35,054 nt of DNA, from NCBI GenBank assembly GCA_014860005.1, contig JACZKP010000180.1:1-35054 (forward strand), given 5' to 3'. A program made the translations under genes and the position numbers. Positions 16,299-23,558 of the stretch are shown here, piece after piece. Under the pieces are notes generated by a model, which was given only the letters and a program-made list of their open reading frames with translations, was not told where the DNA came from and did no database searches. Origin of the DNA: Verrucomicrobiota bacterium. GTDB taxonomy: Bacteria; Verrucomicrobiota; Verrucomicrobiae; Limisphaerales; UBA11358. How positions within the stretch are numbered: the stretch's first letter is position 1; every line of letters starts with the position of its first letter.

Positions 16299-16590
16299 CG
16301 GGCGTGGTCGCTCGCGACCGGGGCAGAACCGACGGATGCGGCGGGGTTGGAACTGAGCAGCCGGGCAGAAGGGCCAGCGAACCGAGACGCCTGATCCTCC
16401 ATTCCGGGACGCCCTTCGGCCATTGTGACCTCAGAGAAGCGACCCCCGCGCACCATGATTTCCTGCATAATCAACCTTCTCATTGAGCAGGCGGCTGTAG
16501 CGGAACAACCGTCAATTATGGGGCGACTATGAGCTTATCTGGTCCGAAGAGTCAAGAGTTAAGTCGGACTGATTTGAATGCTTTAGTTCT

Positions 16591-16737
16591 TAGAGCCTGT
16601 CTGAAAACCCCGGAGCGCGGCTGTGTCGTCCTCGACCAGCCGCAGCAGGCCTCGATTTTTCGGCGGGTTGAGGACCTTGTCATGTCCTGCGGCTGGTCTT
16701 CGACACAGCCGCGCTCCTTTTTCAGACAGCCTCTTAG
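16591..16737. repeat. Long palindrome (family A) with CTGTCTGAAAA ends
   Basis: Both arms share the core CGGAGCGCGGCTGTGTCG (the right arm lacks the first C) and ACCAGCCGCAG with the element at 16161-16282. They are extended outward by CTGTCTGAAAA, present in reverse complement at the other end (TTTTTCAGACAG). About 147 bp long. The outer ends differ completely from those of the other family A copy, so the shared core has been placed in two different terminal contexts. Confidence 0.75.
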
Positions 16738-16815
16738 TTTTGACTGGCGAAGGCGCTCGCAGCGCGGTCCAACCTGTCAGCCTCGGTCGGATTCCTCCCG
16801 CGCCGCGCAAATTGT

Positions 16816-16966
16816 GGAGTGCGGTGATTCGTCACCGCTTTGGCGGCTTCGCCGACTGGTCGGCGAAGCAGAGCCGCGTGGAGCGGCTCGTGGGAAATCG
16901 TCGCCACAGCTTGCATTTGACGGCGACCAGTCGCCTGCCGAAAGCGCGGCCAAGTTCGCGCACTCC
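16816..16966. repeat. Diverged inverted repeat (GGAGTGCG family) containing a perfect hairpin
   Basis: GGAGTGCG at 16816 recurs in reverse complement at 16959-16966. Inner blocks CCGCTTT(g/c)GG-like and GACTGGTCG also pair. The left arm itself contains a perfect hairpin at 16821-16838: stem GCGGTGA and TCACCGC with a TTCG loop, a very stable tetraloop in RNA. Confidence 0.65.
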
Positions 16967-17129
16967 AAACTGGTCGCGGCTGCGCCGCGTTGTGGCCTCT
17001 CTGAAGCCTTCGGTGTCCGTTTTGTTTGGGCTTGAACGCCGTGAGGGCGGAAGGTTTCGCGTAGGACGCAGAGCTGGGCAGAGAATTCTCTGAGCCAGGG
17101 TTCGCGCTCTGAACCCCTGAACCGCGAGG

Positions 17130-17203
17130 GGAGCGCCGGTCTCCCGATCCGGCGCGTTGGTTGGGCAAACGCGGGTTCGCGCCGGGTCGGAGACCGGCGC
17201 TCC
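17130..17203. repeat. Palindrome with GGAGCGCCGGTCTCC arms
   Basis: GGAGCGCCGGTCTCC followed by CCGGCGCG on the left (from 17130) is matched in reverse complement on the right (CGCGCCGGGTCGGAGACCGG, then CGCTCC ending 17203). The loop is about 17 bases. Arms are almost perfect. Confidence 0.8.
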
Positions 17204-17327
17204 GGTTACCCCGAAAATGGAATCTTCTGCGGTGCCCGGAGGGGGGCGCGCACCGAAGGGAAGGAGTCATGGGGAGCTTCGACCTCCAAATCTGGACGGA
17301 CATTTGGGCCATGAACCCCATGCGCCC

Positions 17328-17355
17328 GGAGCGCGGACAGCTTTGTCCGCGCCCC
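17328..17355. repeat. Compact palindrome GGAGCGCGGACA type
   Basis: Within GGAGCGCGGACA...CCCC, a perfect 9-bp stem GCGCGGACA/TGTCCGCGC closes a GCTT loop (17331-17352). A degenerate relative lies at 3231-3256. Confidence 0.75.
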
Positions 17356-17408
17356 GAGTGACGGTTCAGGAAAAGCCTCCACAATTTCGGAATCGCGCAT
17401 GAACCGTA

Positions 17409-17490
17409 GCTGCGACGCCCCGTCGCAGGCAGTGGCCGTAGCGCCAACGCTACGGGAAAGAGCGGGAGCAAGGCGACGAGGCGTCGCAGC
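17409..17490. repeat. Nested palindrome (GCTGCGACGCC arms, inner CCGTAGCG hairpin)
   Basis: The outer arms GCTGCGACGCC (17409-17419) and GGCGTCGCAGC (17480-17490) are perfect complements. A perfect 8-bp inner hairpin, CCGTAGCG with loop CCAA, lies at 17436-17455. The nested arrangement would give a cruciform or a branched RNA. Confidence 0.8.
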
Positions 17491-17514
17491 CACGCGCGGA
17501 TTCCCGGGGAGCGC

Positions 17515-17546
17515 GGTCAGCCACGCGGGGCAAAGCGCGGTTGACC
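17515..17546. repeat. Imperfect palindrome GGTCAGCC/GGTTGACC
   Basis: GGTCAGCC-A-CGCG on the left pairs with CGCGGTTGACC on the right, preceded by GGAGCGC like other elements of the cluster. It ends about 40 bp before the TTG start of the methyltransferase gene. Confidence 0.6.
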
Positions 17547-17587
17547 GGTTTGGGGGCGTGAGACAACATCCGTAGAAACGGAACAGA

Positions 17588-18313
17588 TTGCGCAAACACC
17601 TTTACAACACCAAACTCGGGAAACTGCCCTGGTTCATCCGACGCTTCGGGGCGCGCGAATTGGTTTTGAAACCCTTGCGTCTGGTCTTTGCTCCGGTCAT
17701 CGTTTCGAGCCTCCCGCGCAAGACTTTCGAGTTTCAAGGCCGGCGGCTGGACTGCTTCTATCACCGCTACAACATGACTTGGGCAAGCGAACGGGCCATT
17801 GAGATTCCCATCGCGAAATCCTACCTGGACCAGTGCCGTCACGGGAAGGTCCTGGAGGTGGGCAACGTCCTGTCGCATTACTTTCCGGTGCAACATGACA
17901 TCGTGGACAAGTTTGAAAAAGGTCACGGCATCATCAACGCGGACATCGCGAATTATGCCACCGCAACCGCATACGATTTGATCCTGTCCATTTCCACCTT
18001 TGAGCACATCGGCTTTGACGACGAGGCGGAGAGTTCCTCCGCCCAGAAGATCAAGGAGGCGATCACGGCTTGTCAGAAACTGTTGAAGCCAACCGGCACG
18101 CTGGTGCTGACCTTGCCGCTGGGCTACAACCCGGAACTCAATGATTTGATTCGCAATTCGCAGCTTGGCGCCGCGCGGGAGTTTTATCTGCAACGCATCG
18201 GCAAGCTGGACTGGGTTTCGGCCAGCCGGGACGAGGCGTTGACCTGTCCCTACAAGACCCGGTTTCCCTATGCCAGCGCGCTGCTGGTGGCTGAATTTGT
18301 GAAGGTCGGCTGA
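17588..18313 (+). CDS. SAM-dependent methyltransferase-like protein
   Basis: The protein has 241 residues. The class I fold is suggested by motif I VLEVGNVLSHYF (residues 88-99), DIVDKFEKGHGIINADI where an acidic ribose ligand would lie, AYDLILSISTFEHIGFDDEA (motif II and post-motif; residues 128-147), and a late hydrophobic strand TLVLTLPLGYNPELNDL. The glycine pattern of motif I is reduced (E-V-G-N rather than D-x-G-x-G), so either binding differs or it is a divergent subfamily. The start is taken as TTG at 17588, preceded by GGAAC; the first in-frame ATG is 60 residues later and would remove conserved sequence. It ends 30 bp from the convergent GT2 gene, at the edge of the glycan locus. 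Substrate unknown. Confidence 0.75.
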   Translation: MRKHLYNTKLGKLPWFIRRFGARELVLKPLRLVFAPVIVSSLPRKTFEFQGRRLDCFYHRYNMTWASERAIEIPIAKSYLDQCRHGKVLEVGNVLSHYFPVQHDIVDKFEKGHGIINADIANYATATAYDLILSISTFEHIGFDDEAESSSAQKIKEAITACQKLLKPTGTLVLTLPLGYNPELNDLIRNSQLGAAREFYLQRIGKLDWVSASRDEALTCPYKTRFPYASALLVAEFVKVG

Positions 18314-18343
18314 TACCTGCGAAAACGCGCCACCCGCTCCGAA

Positions 18344-19306
18344 TCAGCAACCCGCCGCAGGTTGCGCGCGATACCCGGCCAGGCGGAAGTAAATGTTGGC
18401 CAGCCACACGGGAAGGTAGTTCTTGCCGGAAACCTTGAGTTGATGCCACAAGCAGCGGCGGACCAGGGCGGGTGTCAGGAAACGCTTGAACCGAACATCG
18501 CGGCGCAAAACCCTCAGCATGGGCAGGGCGAATTCGTAGAGCGTGCCGCTCAGGCGGATGCGCTCCGCTTCGGCGGCATACTCCGGGAGAATGAGCCGTT
18601 CCATGATGCCGTGGATTACCTGCTCATGCTTCGATTTACCGTCCCGCCCTTTTTTCATGAAAGAATTGGGCAGGATATTGAAGCGGCCCAGCGGTTCCGG
18701 TACGAAACAAAAGCCATACCTCATTGCGCTCGTGTAGCAGGCAAACCAGTCGGCGTGCCAGCACAGTTCTGGAATGAATTTGCCGACCTCTATCAAGCAC
18801 TCGCGACGAAAGATTGCTGTGTGAGTTACGATGTACAGCCTGTCTTTTCGTCCGAGTTCGACAAGCTCGGCCGGCGCGAAATAGCGCGCCTCGGTACCCA
18901 AACCAACGCCCATCTGCCAGTTGAAACCGGTGACTTCTTCGTGCCAGTCGCCTATCGTCGCAGAGAAGGCTGCTTGTGGATGCTGCTCCAGTAGTCTCAA
19001 GGATTTCTCAAAGAAACCGGGCAGCACTTGATCGTCCGCCGCACAAAAGAACACATACTTGCCCTGGGCGAGGTCCAATCCCTTGTTCACATTCGGTATG
19101 GCGCCGCAGTTTCTCTCGTTGCGCACCAGACGAACGACTGGATGGTGGGCAACGAATTGCCCGATAACCTCGACGCTGTTGTCCGTGGAACAATCATCAA
19201 GGACAATCACCTCCTCTGGCATTGACGATTGTCGGAGGATGGCATCAAGGCAACTTGGAAGGTGCTTGCCGTGATTGTAGTTGGGAATGACAACCGAAAG
19301 CCTCAT
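18344..19306 (-). CDS. Family 2 glycosyltransferase
   Basis: From the ATG at 19306 the protein has 320 residues. The GT-A fold opens with LSVVIPNYNHGKHLPSCLDA, then EEVIVLDDCSTDNSVEVI with the UDP/metal-site Asp pair, VRNERNCGAIPNVNKGLDLA, and the DXD-like AADD in YVFFCAADDQVLPGFFEKSL. A later segment (ELCWHADWFACYTSAMRYGF) carries the putative catalytic Asp. Hydrophobic residues near the C-terminus (LPVWLANIYFRLAG) suggest membrane association. The start overlaps the stop of the upstream methyltransferase gene by four bases (ATGA), so the two are translationally coupled. A longer frame to 19423 lies wholly within that gene and is rejected. It transfers a sugar to a lipid-linked or surface acceptor; specificity is unknown. 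Confidence 0.88.
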   Translation of the reverse strand: MRLSVVIPNYNHGKHLPSCLDAILRQSSMPEEVIVLDDCSTDNSVEVIGQFVAHHPVVRLVRNERNCGAIPNVNKGLDLAQGKYVFFCAADDQVLPGFFEKSLRLLEQHPQAAFSATIGDWHEEVTGFNWQMGVGLGTEARYFAPAELVELGRKDRLYIVTHTAIFRRECLIEVGKFIPELCWHADWFACYTSAMRYGFCFVPEPLGRFNILPNSFMKKGRDGKSKHEQVIHGIMERLILPEYAAEAERIRLSGTLYEFALPMLRVLRRDVRFKRFLTPALVRRCLWHQLKVSGKNYLPVWLANIYFRLAGYRAQPAAGC

Positions 19307-20052
19307 GCGCTTTTCTTGCCGATGGCCAGAACTTCGTTCGTAGGAACGAGTATGAAGTTCCTGCCTTTCCAGTGCATATGCTTTTGAAGCACACTGGGGA
19401 CTTTGGCGGCATTCAGCACGCAACGCAGATATATGTCAGCGTACTGGTGCATCTGATACGGGCAGCATTCCATGAGTTCCAGACCACACTGTTGATACAG
19501 GCTTTGGAGGGCGGCGTGTGACCAGTAAGTCACATGCTCCGGCGGCTTGTGGCGATAGGGAATACCCGTTTCCGTGCTGACTGTGGTGAGCACCAGAAGC
19601 CCGCCCGAGTGAAGCATCCCCGACAGCCTCGTGACCGTTTCCACGGGGTCAACGAGATGCTCCAACACTCCCCACATCGTGATGAAGTCATAACTTCTTC
19701 CCAGCAGGGCCGGGGAGTTGTGTTCATTGTACGCATCGTAGCCATGCCACGCAGCCGAATTGCCCTGCGCCACAAACACATTCTTGCCACACCCGTAATC
19801 GAGCAATCGGGTCTTGCGGGTTAAGCCGTAAGCCTTCAACCGACGAATGTTCTTCCTCGCATTCCACGTCACGGTCTTATCCGGTGCGTGGAAGTCACTG
19901 TAATCGGAGTAAAAGCGCCGCAAGTCCGCCGCGCTGGGCATCGGGACCGTGAATTCCAATGCACATTGGAGGCACTTGAAGATTCCATACTTGTCAATCT
20001 GCTTGAGCGGATGGGACAAGCCGCCACAGATCAGGCATTTCTTTGGTTTCAT
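19303..20052 (-). CDS. Class I methyltransferase with N-terminal zinc-ribbon
   Basis: The protein has 249 residues. Cys6-x2-Cys9 and Cys27-x2-Cys30 form a rubredoxin-like knuckle (CLICGG ... FKCLQC). RLLDYGCG (82-89) is SAM motif I; DFITMWGVLEHLVDPVETVT is motif II with the following HLVDP block. GGLLVLTTVSTETGIPYRHK and PPEHVTYWSHAALQSLYQQ are typical of Methyltransf_23-type enzymes in sugar and polysaccharide clusters. Enzymes of this type with an N-terminal Cys knuckle include sugar C-methyltransferases such as TylC3, though those are longer and have an extra C-terminal domain, so the acceptor here is open. It is 152 bp downstream of the radical SAM gene, beyond a hairpin, and coupled to the GT2 gene. 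Confidence 0.85.
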   Translation of the reverse strand: MKPKKCLICGGLSHPLKQIDKYGIFKCLQCALEFTVPMPSAADLRRFYSDYSDFHAPDKTVTWNARKNIRRLKAYGLTRKTRLLDYGCGKNVFVAQGNSAAWHGYDAYNEHNSPALLGRSYDFITMWGVLEHLVDPVETVTRLSGMLHSGGLLVLTTVSTETGIPYRHKPPEHVTYWSHAALQSLYQQCGLELMECCPYQMHQYADIYLRCVLNAAKVPSVLQKHMHWKGRNFILVPTNEVLAIGKKSA

Positions 20053-20183
20053 CCGCCTCCACGTTAGCCAGTCAATCTGGGATGGCGAGTTGAATTTGAA
20101 ACCTTAACCGCGAAGTCTTGGCGGGGGAATTCGCACCAAATCCTGGCATGTGACGAACATGAGACCGTAACATCGCTACAGGA

Positions 20184-20205
20184 ATTGTGGATTAAACTCC
20201 ACAAT
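20184..20205 (-). terminator. Perfect 8-bp hairpin at the end of the sugar operon
   Basis: Read on the minus strand, ATTGTGGA, six bases, then TCCACAAT begins at the last base of the radical SAM stop codon. Its position immediately after the operon's last gene fits an attenuating or terminating hairpin. Only a short T-rich tail follows, so efficiency is uncertain. Confidence 0.45.
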
Positions 20206-21329
20206 CACACGAAAGCCAAGTGTTGCGGCTCAGCTCCCTCTGGGCGTTCAATCTGTAAATTGCCCTTGACCACGTTGTCGAGCGCTTCATTGACTTTATG
20301 TTGCAAGCACAGGCTGCCGCACATTTTCTGGGCGTTGAATTCGGGGCTGGCCAGGTAGTTCATGACTTCCCAGTAGCGCTCACTCCGCCAGATGTCCTTG
20401 AAGCGTTCCTCGCAGATGTTGCCGATGTGGAACTTCTTGTATTTCTCGTTGAACAACATGCCGCACGGCGCCACGAGGCCGCTGCCGGAGATTTGCAGCA
20501 GGAAGGGCGCGCCGTAGCACCGTTGGTAGGACCGCGTGCCTTGCGCCTGGATTTTGCTCCATTTCACGCTGCACTGATAAGTGGCGTCGGAAAGGGATTC
20601 AGCCTCGTGCAGCAAATCGCTCAACCGGGAGTACCCGCGATAATCCACACCCAGGTCGCCATTCTCGTTGTCGCTGCAATGCTTGATGACCAGGTAATCC
20701 ACGCGCAGTTCCTTGCCCAGCCGCGCCAGCGGCAGAATCTGATCGGCGTATTGCGGCATGAGGACCATTTGCAGACCGATGGTGACTTCGAGGCCATCGC
20801 GCTTCTTGATTTCCACCATGTTGCGGATGTTGTCCACCACGCGATGGTAAAACTCCTCCTTCACGCCCATGATCTGGGCGTAGCGCTTGGGTTCGCCCGC
20901 GGAAATGTTGACGCGCAGGTAAGTGAGGTGCGGCAGCACGTCCTCGGATTTGCTGCGGGTGAGGACATAGGCGTTGGTGCCGCAGGCCATCGCCAACCCC
21001 AGGGACGCGCCATATTTACAGGCATGGACAAACGCCGGGGAAATGGTGCTCTCACCATCCGAAACCAGGCTGATGCCTTTGACCCCGATTTCCGCGCAGT
21101 CATCCAGGAACTCGGTGATCACCCGCTTGTCAATCACGCTACGGTCGTTCTCCTGCAACATGGCGTAGCAATAGTGACAGCCAAAATTGCAGGCCCGGGT
21201 AAGCGCCATGTCAATCGTGATGGGGGCAATGCGCTTGCCGTCCATCCAGTCCTTCACCCGATCCTCGTGCCAGGCGATCTTGGTGCCGTCCAGGATCAGC
21301 TTCTCGATATGTTCCGTCATTCCACTCAT
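20205..21329 (-). CDS. Radical SAM protein with SPASM-type C-terminal cysteines
   Basis: The protein has 374 residues. Cys47-x3-Cys51-x2-Cys54 (RACNFGCHYC) binds the SAM-cleaving [4Fe-4S] cluster. GISLVSDGEST (residues 85-95) is the GGE-like SAM motif. TNAYVL and VNISAGEPKRYAQIMG fit later strands of the partial TIM barrel. The C-terminal part has Cys253, Cys271, Cys289, Cys306, Cys337 and Cys341, with GLVAPCGMLFN and FKDIWRSERYWEVMNYLAS, the layout of SPASM/twitch auxiliary-cluster domains. Its ATG overlaps the stop of the preceding gene by four bases, so expression is coupled to the IscU-like protein. Such enzymes in sugar loci carry out radical oxidation, epimerisation or deamination, or C-C bond changes; the reaction here is unknown. 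It is the last gene of the operon. Confidence 0.9.
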   Translation of the reverse strand: MSGMTEHIEKLILDGTKIAWHEDRVKDWMDGKRIAPITIDMALTRACNFGCHYCYAMLQENDRSVIDKRVITEFLDDCAEIGVKGISLVSDGESTISPAFVHACKYGASLGLAMACGTNAYVLTRSKSEDVLPHLTYLRVNISAGEPKRYAQIMGVKEEFYHRVVDNIRNMVEIKKRDGLEVTIGLQMVLMPQYADQILPLARLGKELRVDYLVIKHCSDNENGDLGVDYRGYSRLSDLLHEAESLSDATYQCSVKWSKIQAQGTRSYQRCYGAPFLLQISGSGLVAPCGMLFNEKYKKFHIGNICEERFKDIWRSERYWEVMNYLASPEFNAQKMCGSLCLQHKVNEALDNVVKGNLQIERPEGAEPQHLAFV

Positions 21330-22408
21330 GAATTGGCCTTGTCTATTAACCGGCGCAGTTTGCTCAAATCTTTCTTTTCCTCGCAGAACACTTCCAGGCG
21401 CGGATCACAATGTTCCCGCGCCAGACGTTCCATTGCCAGCGCCAGTCCGCGTTTGGCGGGAATCGCCAAATGGTCGCCAAACCGGATGGTGACGGCGTAA
21501 GGGAGCTTGCACTCGACAATATGCACATCCTCCGGCCCAATGCCAAGGGCTAATCCCTGGGCGGCCAGCGCGGTGTTCAGTTGCTGTTCCCGTTCCGTTG
21601 GTGAAAGCGCCGCCCAAGCCGGCCGGGGGCCGGGATCATAGAAATTCATCGCCGGCCGGTACCCGGTGGAGGTCTGATAGTCGTTGAACAAGCGCTTCAC
21701 GAGAATGGAGGGGAGGCGAAACATCGGGTCGGCGTTTTGCGGCAGGACAATGCCGGCAATGGCATGGCGATGCCGCGACTCGCGCAGCAAGTACTCCAGC
21801 CTGACGACCGCGTGGTCGCGCGCCTCCTGCACCGGCAGACCCGACAGAATCTCGCAGAGACAATCCAGCGTGGCCTGCATCGGGCCGTCGCCGGGACCGT
21901 CGAAGACCGCATCCGTAATCAGATGCTGCTCGGGTTGCACGGCCCAGGCCAGCGAGAACTGTTCTTCCACCGCGCGCAGCGGAATCTGATTGTCCCGGGT
22001 AGTCAGCGGTCGTTGGAAGCGAAGTTGAGCGAAACGCGCGCGGAGTTTCGGCTGGTAAATCGGCCGCACAGAACGGAACGAGGCCGTTTCCTGAAGGCGG
22101 GAAATGGCGAAGACAACGGCTTCGGGTTCGCGGGTGACGGCCAGATCCCCCAGGCTGGCGAGTTTCTCCTCCAACAAGCCGGGGCCGTGAGGTTGCAACG
22201 TCTGGTTGCTGACGCGGACGGATACCGAATCGCTGCCGCAGAGTTGCGCCGCCTCGACCAGATTGGTCAGGCTGCGCACCGGATCATCGTCCGGCACCCA
22301 CGTATCCAGCATCTCTTCCGCCGCGCGGAAGCCGCGCAACGTCGCGTCGAGGTTCACGTGGTAGGCCTCAACCAGTTGATCGTAATCAAGAATTCGTTCA
22401 GCGCTCAT
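21326..22408 (-). CDS. Unknown protein with an IscU/NifU-N-like central segment lacking ligand cysteines
   Basis: The 360 residues do not clearly match a named family. Residues 145-200 can be laid on the IscU/NifU N-terminal fold. The strand FSLAWAVQPEQHLITDAVFD parallels 'LQIKV..-G.I.DA.F'. GPGDGPMQATLDCLCEILSG parallels 'YGCG.AIASSS...E...G', followed by LPVQEARDH like 'KSLDEA'. The cluster cysteine of GCG is replaced by Asp (GDG, residue 174), and the CGD cysteine position has none. An N-terminal helical part (1-50), HGPGLLEEKLASLGDLAVTR (74-93) and a C-terminal alpha/beta part (285-345) are unassigned. It is the fifth gene after the epimerase gene, 22 bp after an aminotransferase gene, and couples by ATGA to the radical SAM gene. 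A structural or substrate-handling partner for that enzyme is inference. Confidence 0.75.
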   Translation of the reverse strand: MSAERILDYDQLVEAYHVNLDATLRGFRAAEEMLDTWVPDDDPVRSLTNLVEAAQLCGSDSVSVRVSNQTLQPHGPGLLEEKLASLGDLAVTREPEAVVFAISRLQETASFRSVRPIYQPKLRARFAQLRFQRPLTTRDNQIPLRAVEEQFSLAWAVQPEQHLITDAVFDGPGDGPMQATLDCLCEILSGLPVQEARDHAVVRLEYLLRESRHRHAIAGIVLPQNADPMFRLPSILVKRLFNDYQTSTGYRPAMNFYDPGPRPAWAALSPTEREQQLNTALAAQGLALGIGPEDVHIVECKLPYAVTIRFGDHLAIPAKRGLALAMERLAREHCDPRLEVFCEEKKDLSKLRRLIDKANS

Positions 22409-22430
22409 GGGGCGTCATGGCCAGTGGGCT

Positions 22431-23534
22431 TCACTTGCCGTAATAACTGTGGACACACCGGATGGTGTAGGCAATTTCTTCTTCGGTCAAATGCTGATGC
22501 GCCGGAAGGGTGATGATGCGGGCGCAATCAGCCTCCGCCTTGGGAAAATCGCCACGTTGGTAGCCCAAGTAGGCGGCGGCAGGTTGCAGATGAATGGGCG
22601 TGGGATAATGAATCTTCGCCTCTACGCCCCGCTCGACCAGATACTTCAACAACCCGTCGCGGTCCTTCACGCGGACCATATAAAGATGATAGACGTGTTT
22701 CACCCCCGCGCGGCGGGCCGGCGGCTGAACGCAATCCGCAATATCCTGCCAGGCGGCGTCGTAAGTGGCCGCGTTCTTGATGCGCGTGGCGGTGATGAAC
22801 TCCGTTTCCTTCATCAACCGGTTGGCGACGACGGCCTGGAGGGTGTCGAGCCGGCAGTTGATGCCAAAGAACTCGATCTCGTCCCGGTTCACCAGGCCGT
22901 GATTGCGATAGAGCCGCAGCTTGCGCGCGAGTTCCGCTGAGCGCGTAGTAATGACACCGCCGTCGGCCCACACGTTGAGATTCTTAAGCGGGTGCAGGCT
23001 GTACGCCGCCGCCTCGCCCCAACTGCCCATGGGCCGGCTGTCCAACTGCGCGCCGATAGACTGGCAGGAATCCTCGAAGAGCAGCAGGTTGTATTTGTCC
23101 GCGACGGCCTTGATTCTGTCCATCTCCGGCACGTTACCGCTGAAAGTCACCGTCACAATCGCCTTGGTGCGCGGTGTGATAGCAGCTTCAATCTGGTCCG
23201 CCGCGATCATGAACCCCTCATCGCTGTCCACGAACACCGGCTTCGCGCCCGTTGCGACAATCGCGCCGACGGTCGCATAAAACGTGAATGTCGTGGTAAT
23301 GACCTCGTCGCCCGGTCCGATTCCACACATGCGCAGGGGCAGGATGATGGCGTCCGTACCGGTGCCCACGCCGATGGCGTGCGGCATCTGGCAAAGTCTG
23401 GCGAAGTTCGTTTCAAATTCCGTGAGCGGCTTGCCCAGCGTGAAGTCGCCGGTTTTGACGAACTGGCGCAAATCCTCCAGATAGGCGTCCACGTCCGCGA
23501 ATTGCCGGTCAAGATAGGAGAAAGGGACTTTCAT
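22431..23534 (-). CDS. DegT/DnrJ/EryC1-family PLP aminotransferase, copy 1
   Basis: The protein has 367 residues. Sugar aminotransferase features are GVGTGTDAI (PLP phosphate site, 55-63), GPGDEVITTTFTFYATVGAI, LFEDSCQSIGAQ (Asp pairing with the pyridine nitrogen) and SLHPLKNLNVWADGGVITT with Lys184 as the Schiff-base lysine. The C-terminal KIHYPTPIHLQPA is also typical. The usual 'HLYG..A.MD' stretch reads TFSGNVPEMD, without the His. It transfers an amino group, usually from Glu or Gln, onto a nucleotide-linked keto-sugar. It lies 24 bp after a second DegT enzyme of the same length and similar C-terminus; the pair look like diverged duplicates. Confidence 0.92.
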   Translation of the reverse strand: MKVPFSYLDRQFADVDAYLEDLRQFVKTGDFTLGKPLTEFETNFARLCQMPHAIGVGTGTDAIILPLRMCGIGPGDEVITTTFTFYATVGAIVATGAKPVFVDSDEGFMIAADQIEAAITPRTKAIVTVTFSGNVPEMDRIKAVADKYNLLLFEDSCQSIGAQLDSRPMGSWGEAAAYSLHPLKNLNVWADGGVITTRSAELARKLRLYRNHGLVNRDEIEFFGINCRLDTLQAVVANRLMKETEFITATRIKNAATYDAAWQDIADCVQPPARRAGVKHVYHLYMVRVKDRDGLLKYLVERGVEAKIHYPTPIHLQPAAAYLGYQRGDFPKAEADCARIITLPAHQHLTEEEIAYTIRCVHSYYGK

Positions 23535-23558
23535 AAATAGAGCAATGGCTTGCGACCG

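Larger units (their letters stand above)
16101..17587. other. Palindrome-rich non-coding region
   Basis: Nearly 1.5 kb separates the large secreted-protein gene from the methyltransferase gene. Frames here are rich in Arg, Pro and Ser, lack convincing starts, and follow the palindromes. I count seven inverted-repeat elements, listed separately, of at least five sequence families. Most open with GGAGCG or GGAGTG, suggesting a shared recognition or mobilisation signal. The region also contains the promoter for the secreted-protein gene (near 16101-16160) and that for the methyltransferase gene (near 17550-17587). Confidence 0.75.

Noticed and set aside
16734..17471. Long minus-strand open frame (245 codons) in the palindrome region
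   Set aside because: It is rich in Arg, Pro and Ser, follows the inverted repeats and contains segments repeated by them. It shows no domain and no ribosome-binding site, so it reads as repeat DNA that happens to be open.
16101..17587. tRNA or rRNA gene among the palindromes
   Set aside because: No cloverleaf with a T-loop GTTCGA-type sequence and acceptor stem could be assembled, and no rRNA-like conserved stretch was seen.
20298..21500. Plus-strand frame of 400 codons
   Set aside because: Antisense to the radical SAM gene with its complete cysteine motifs.
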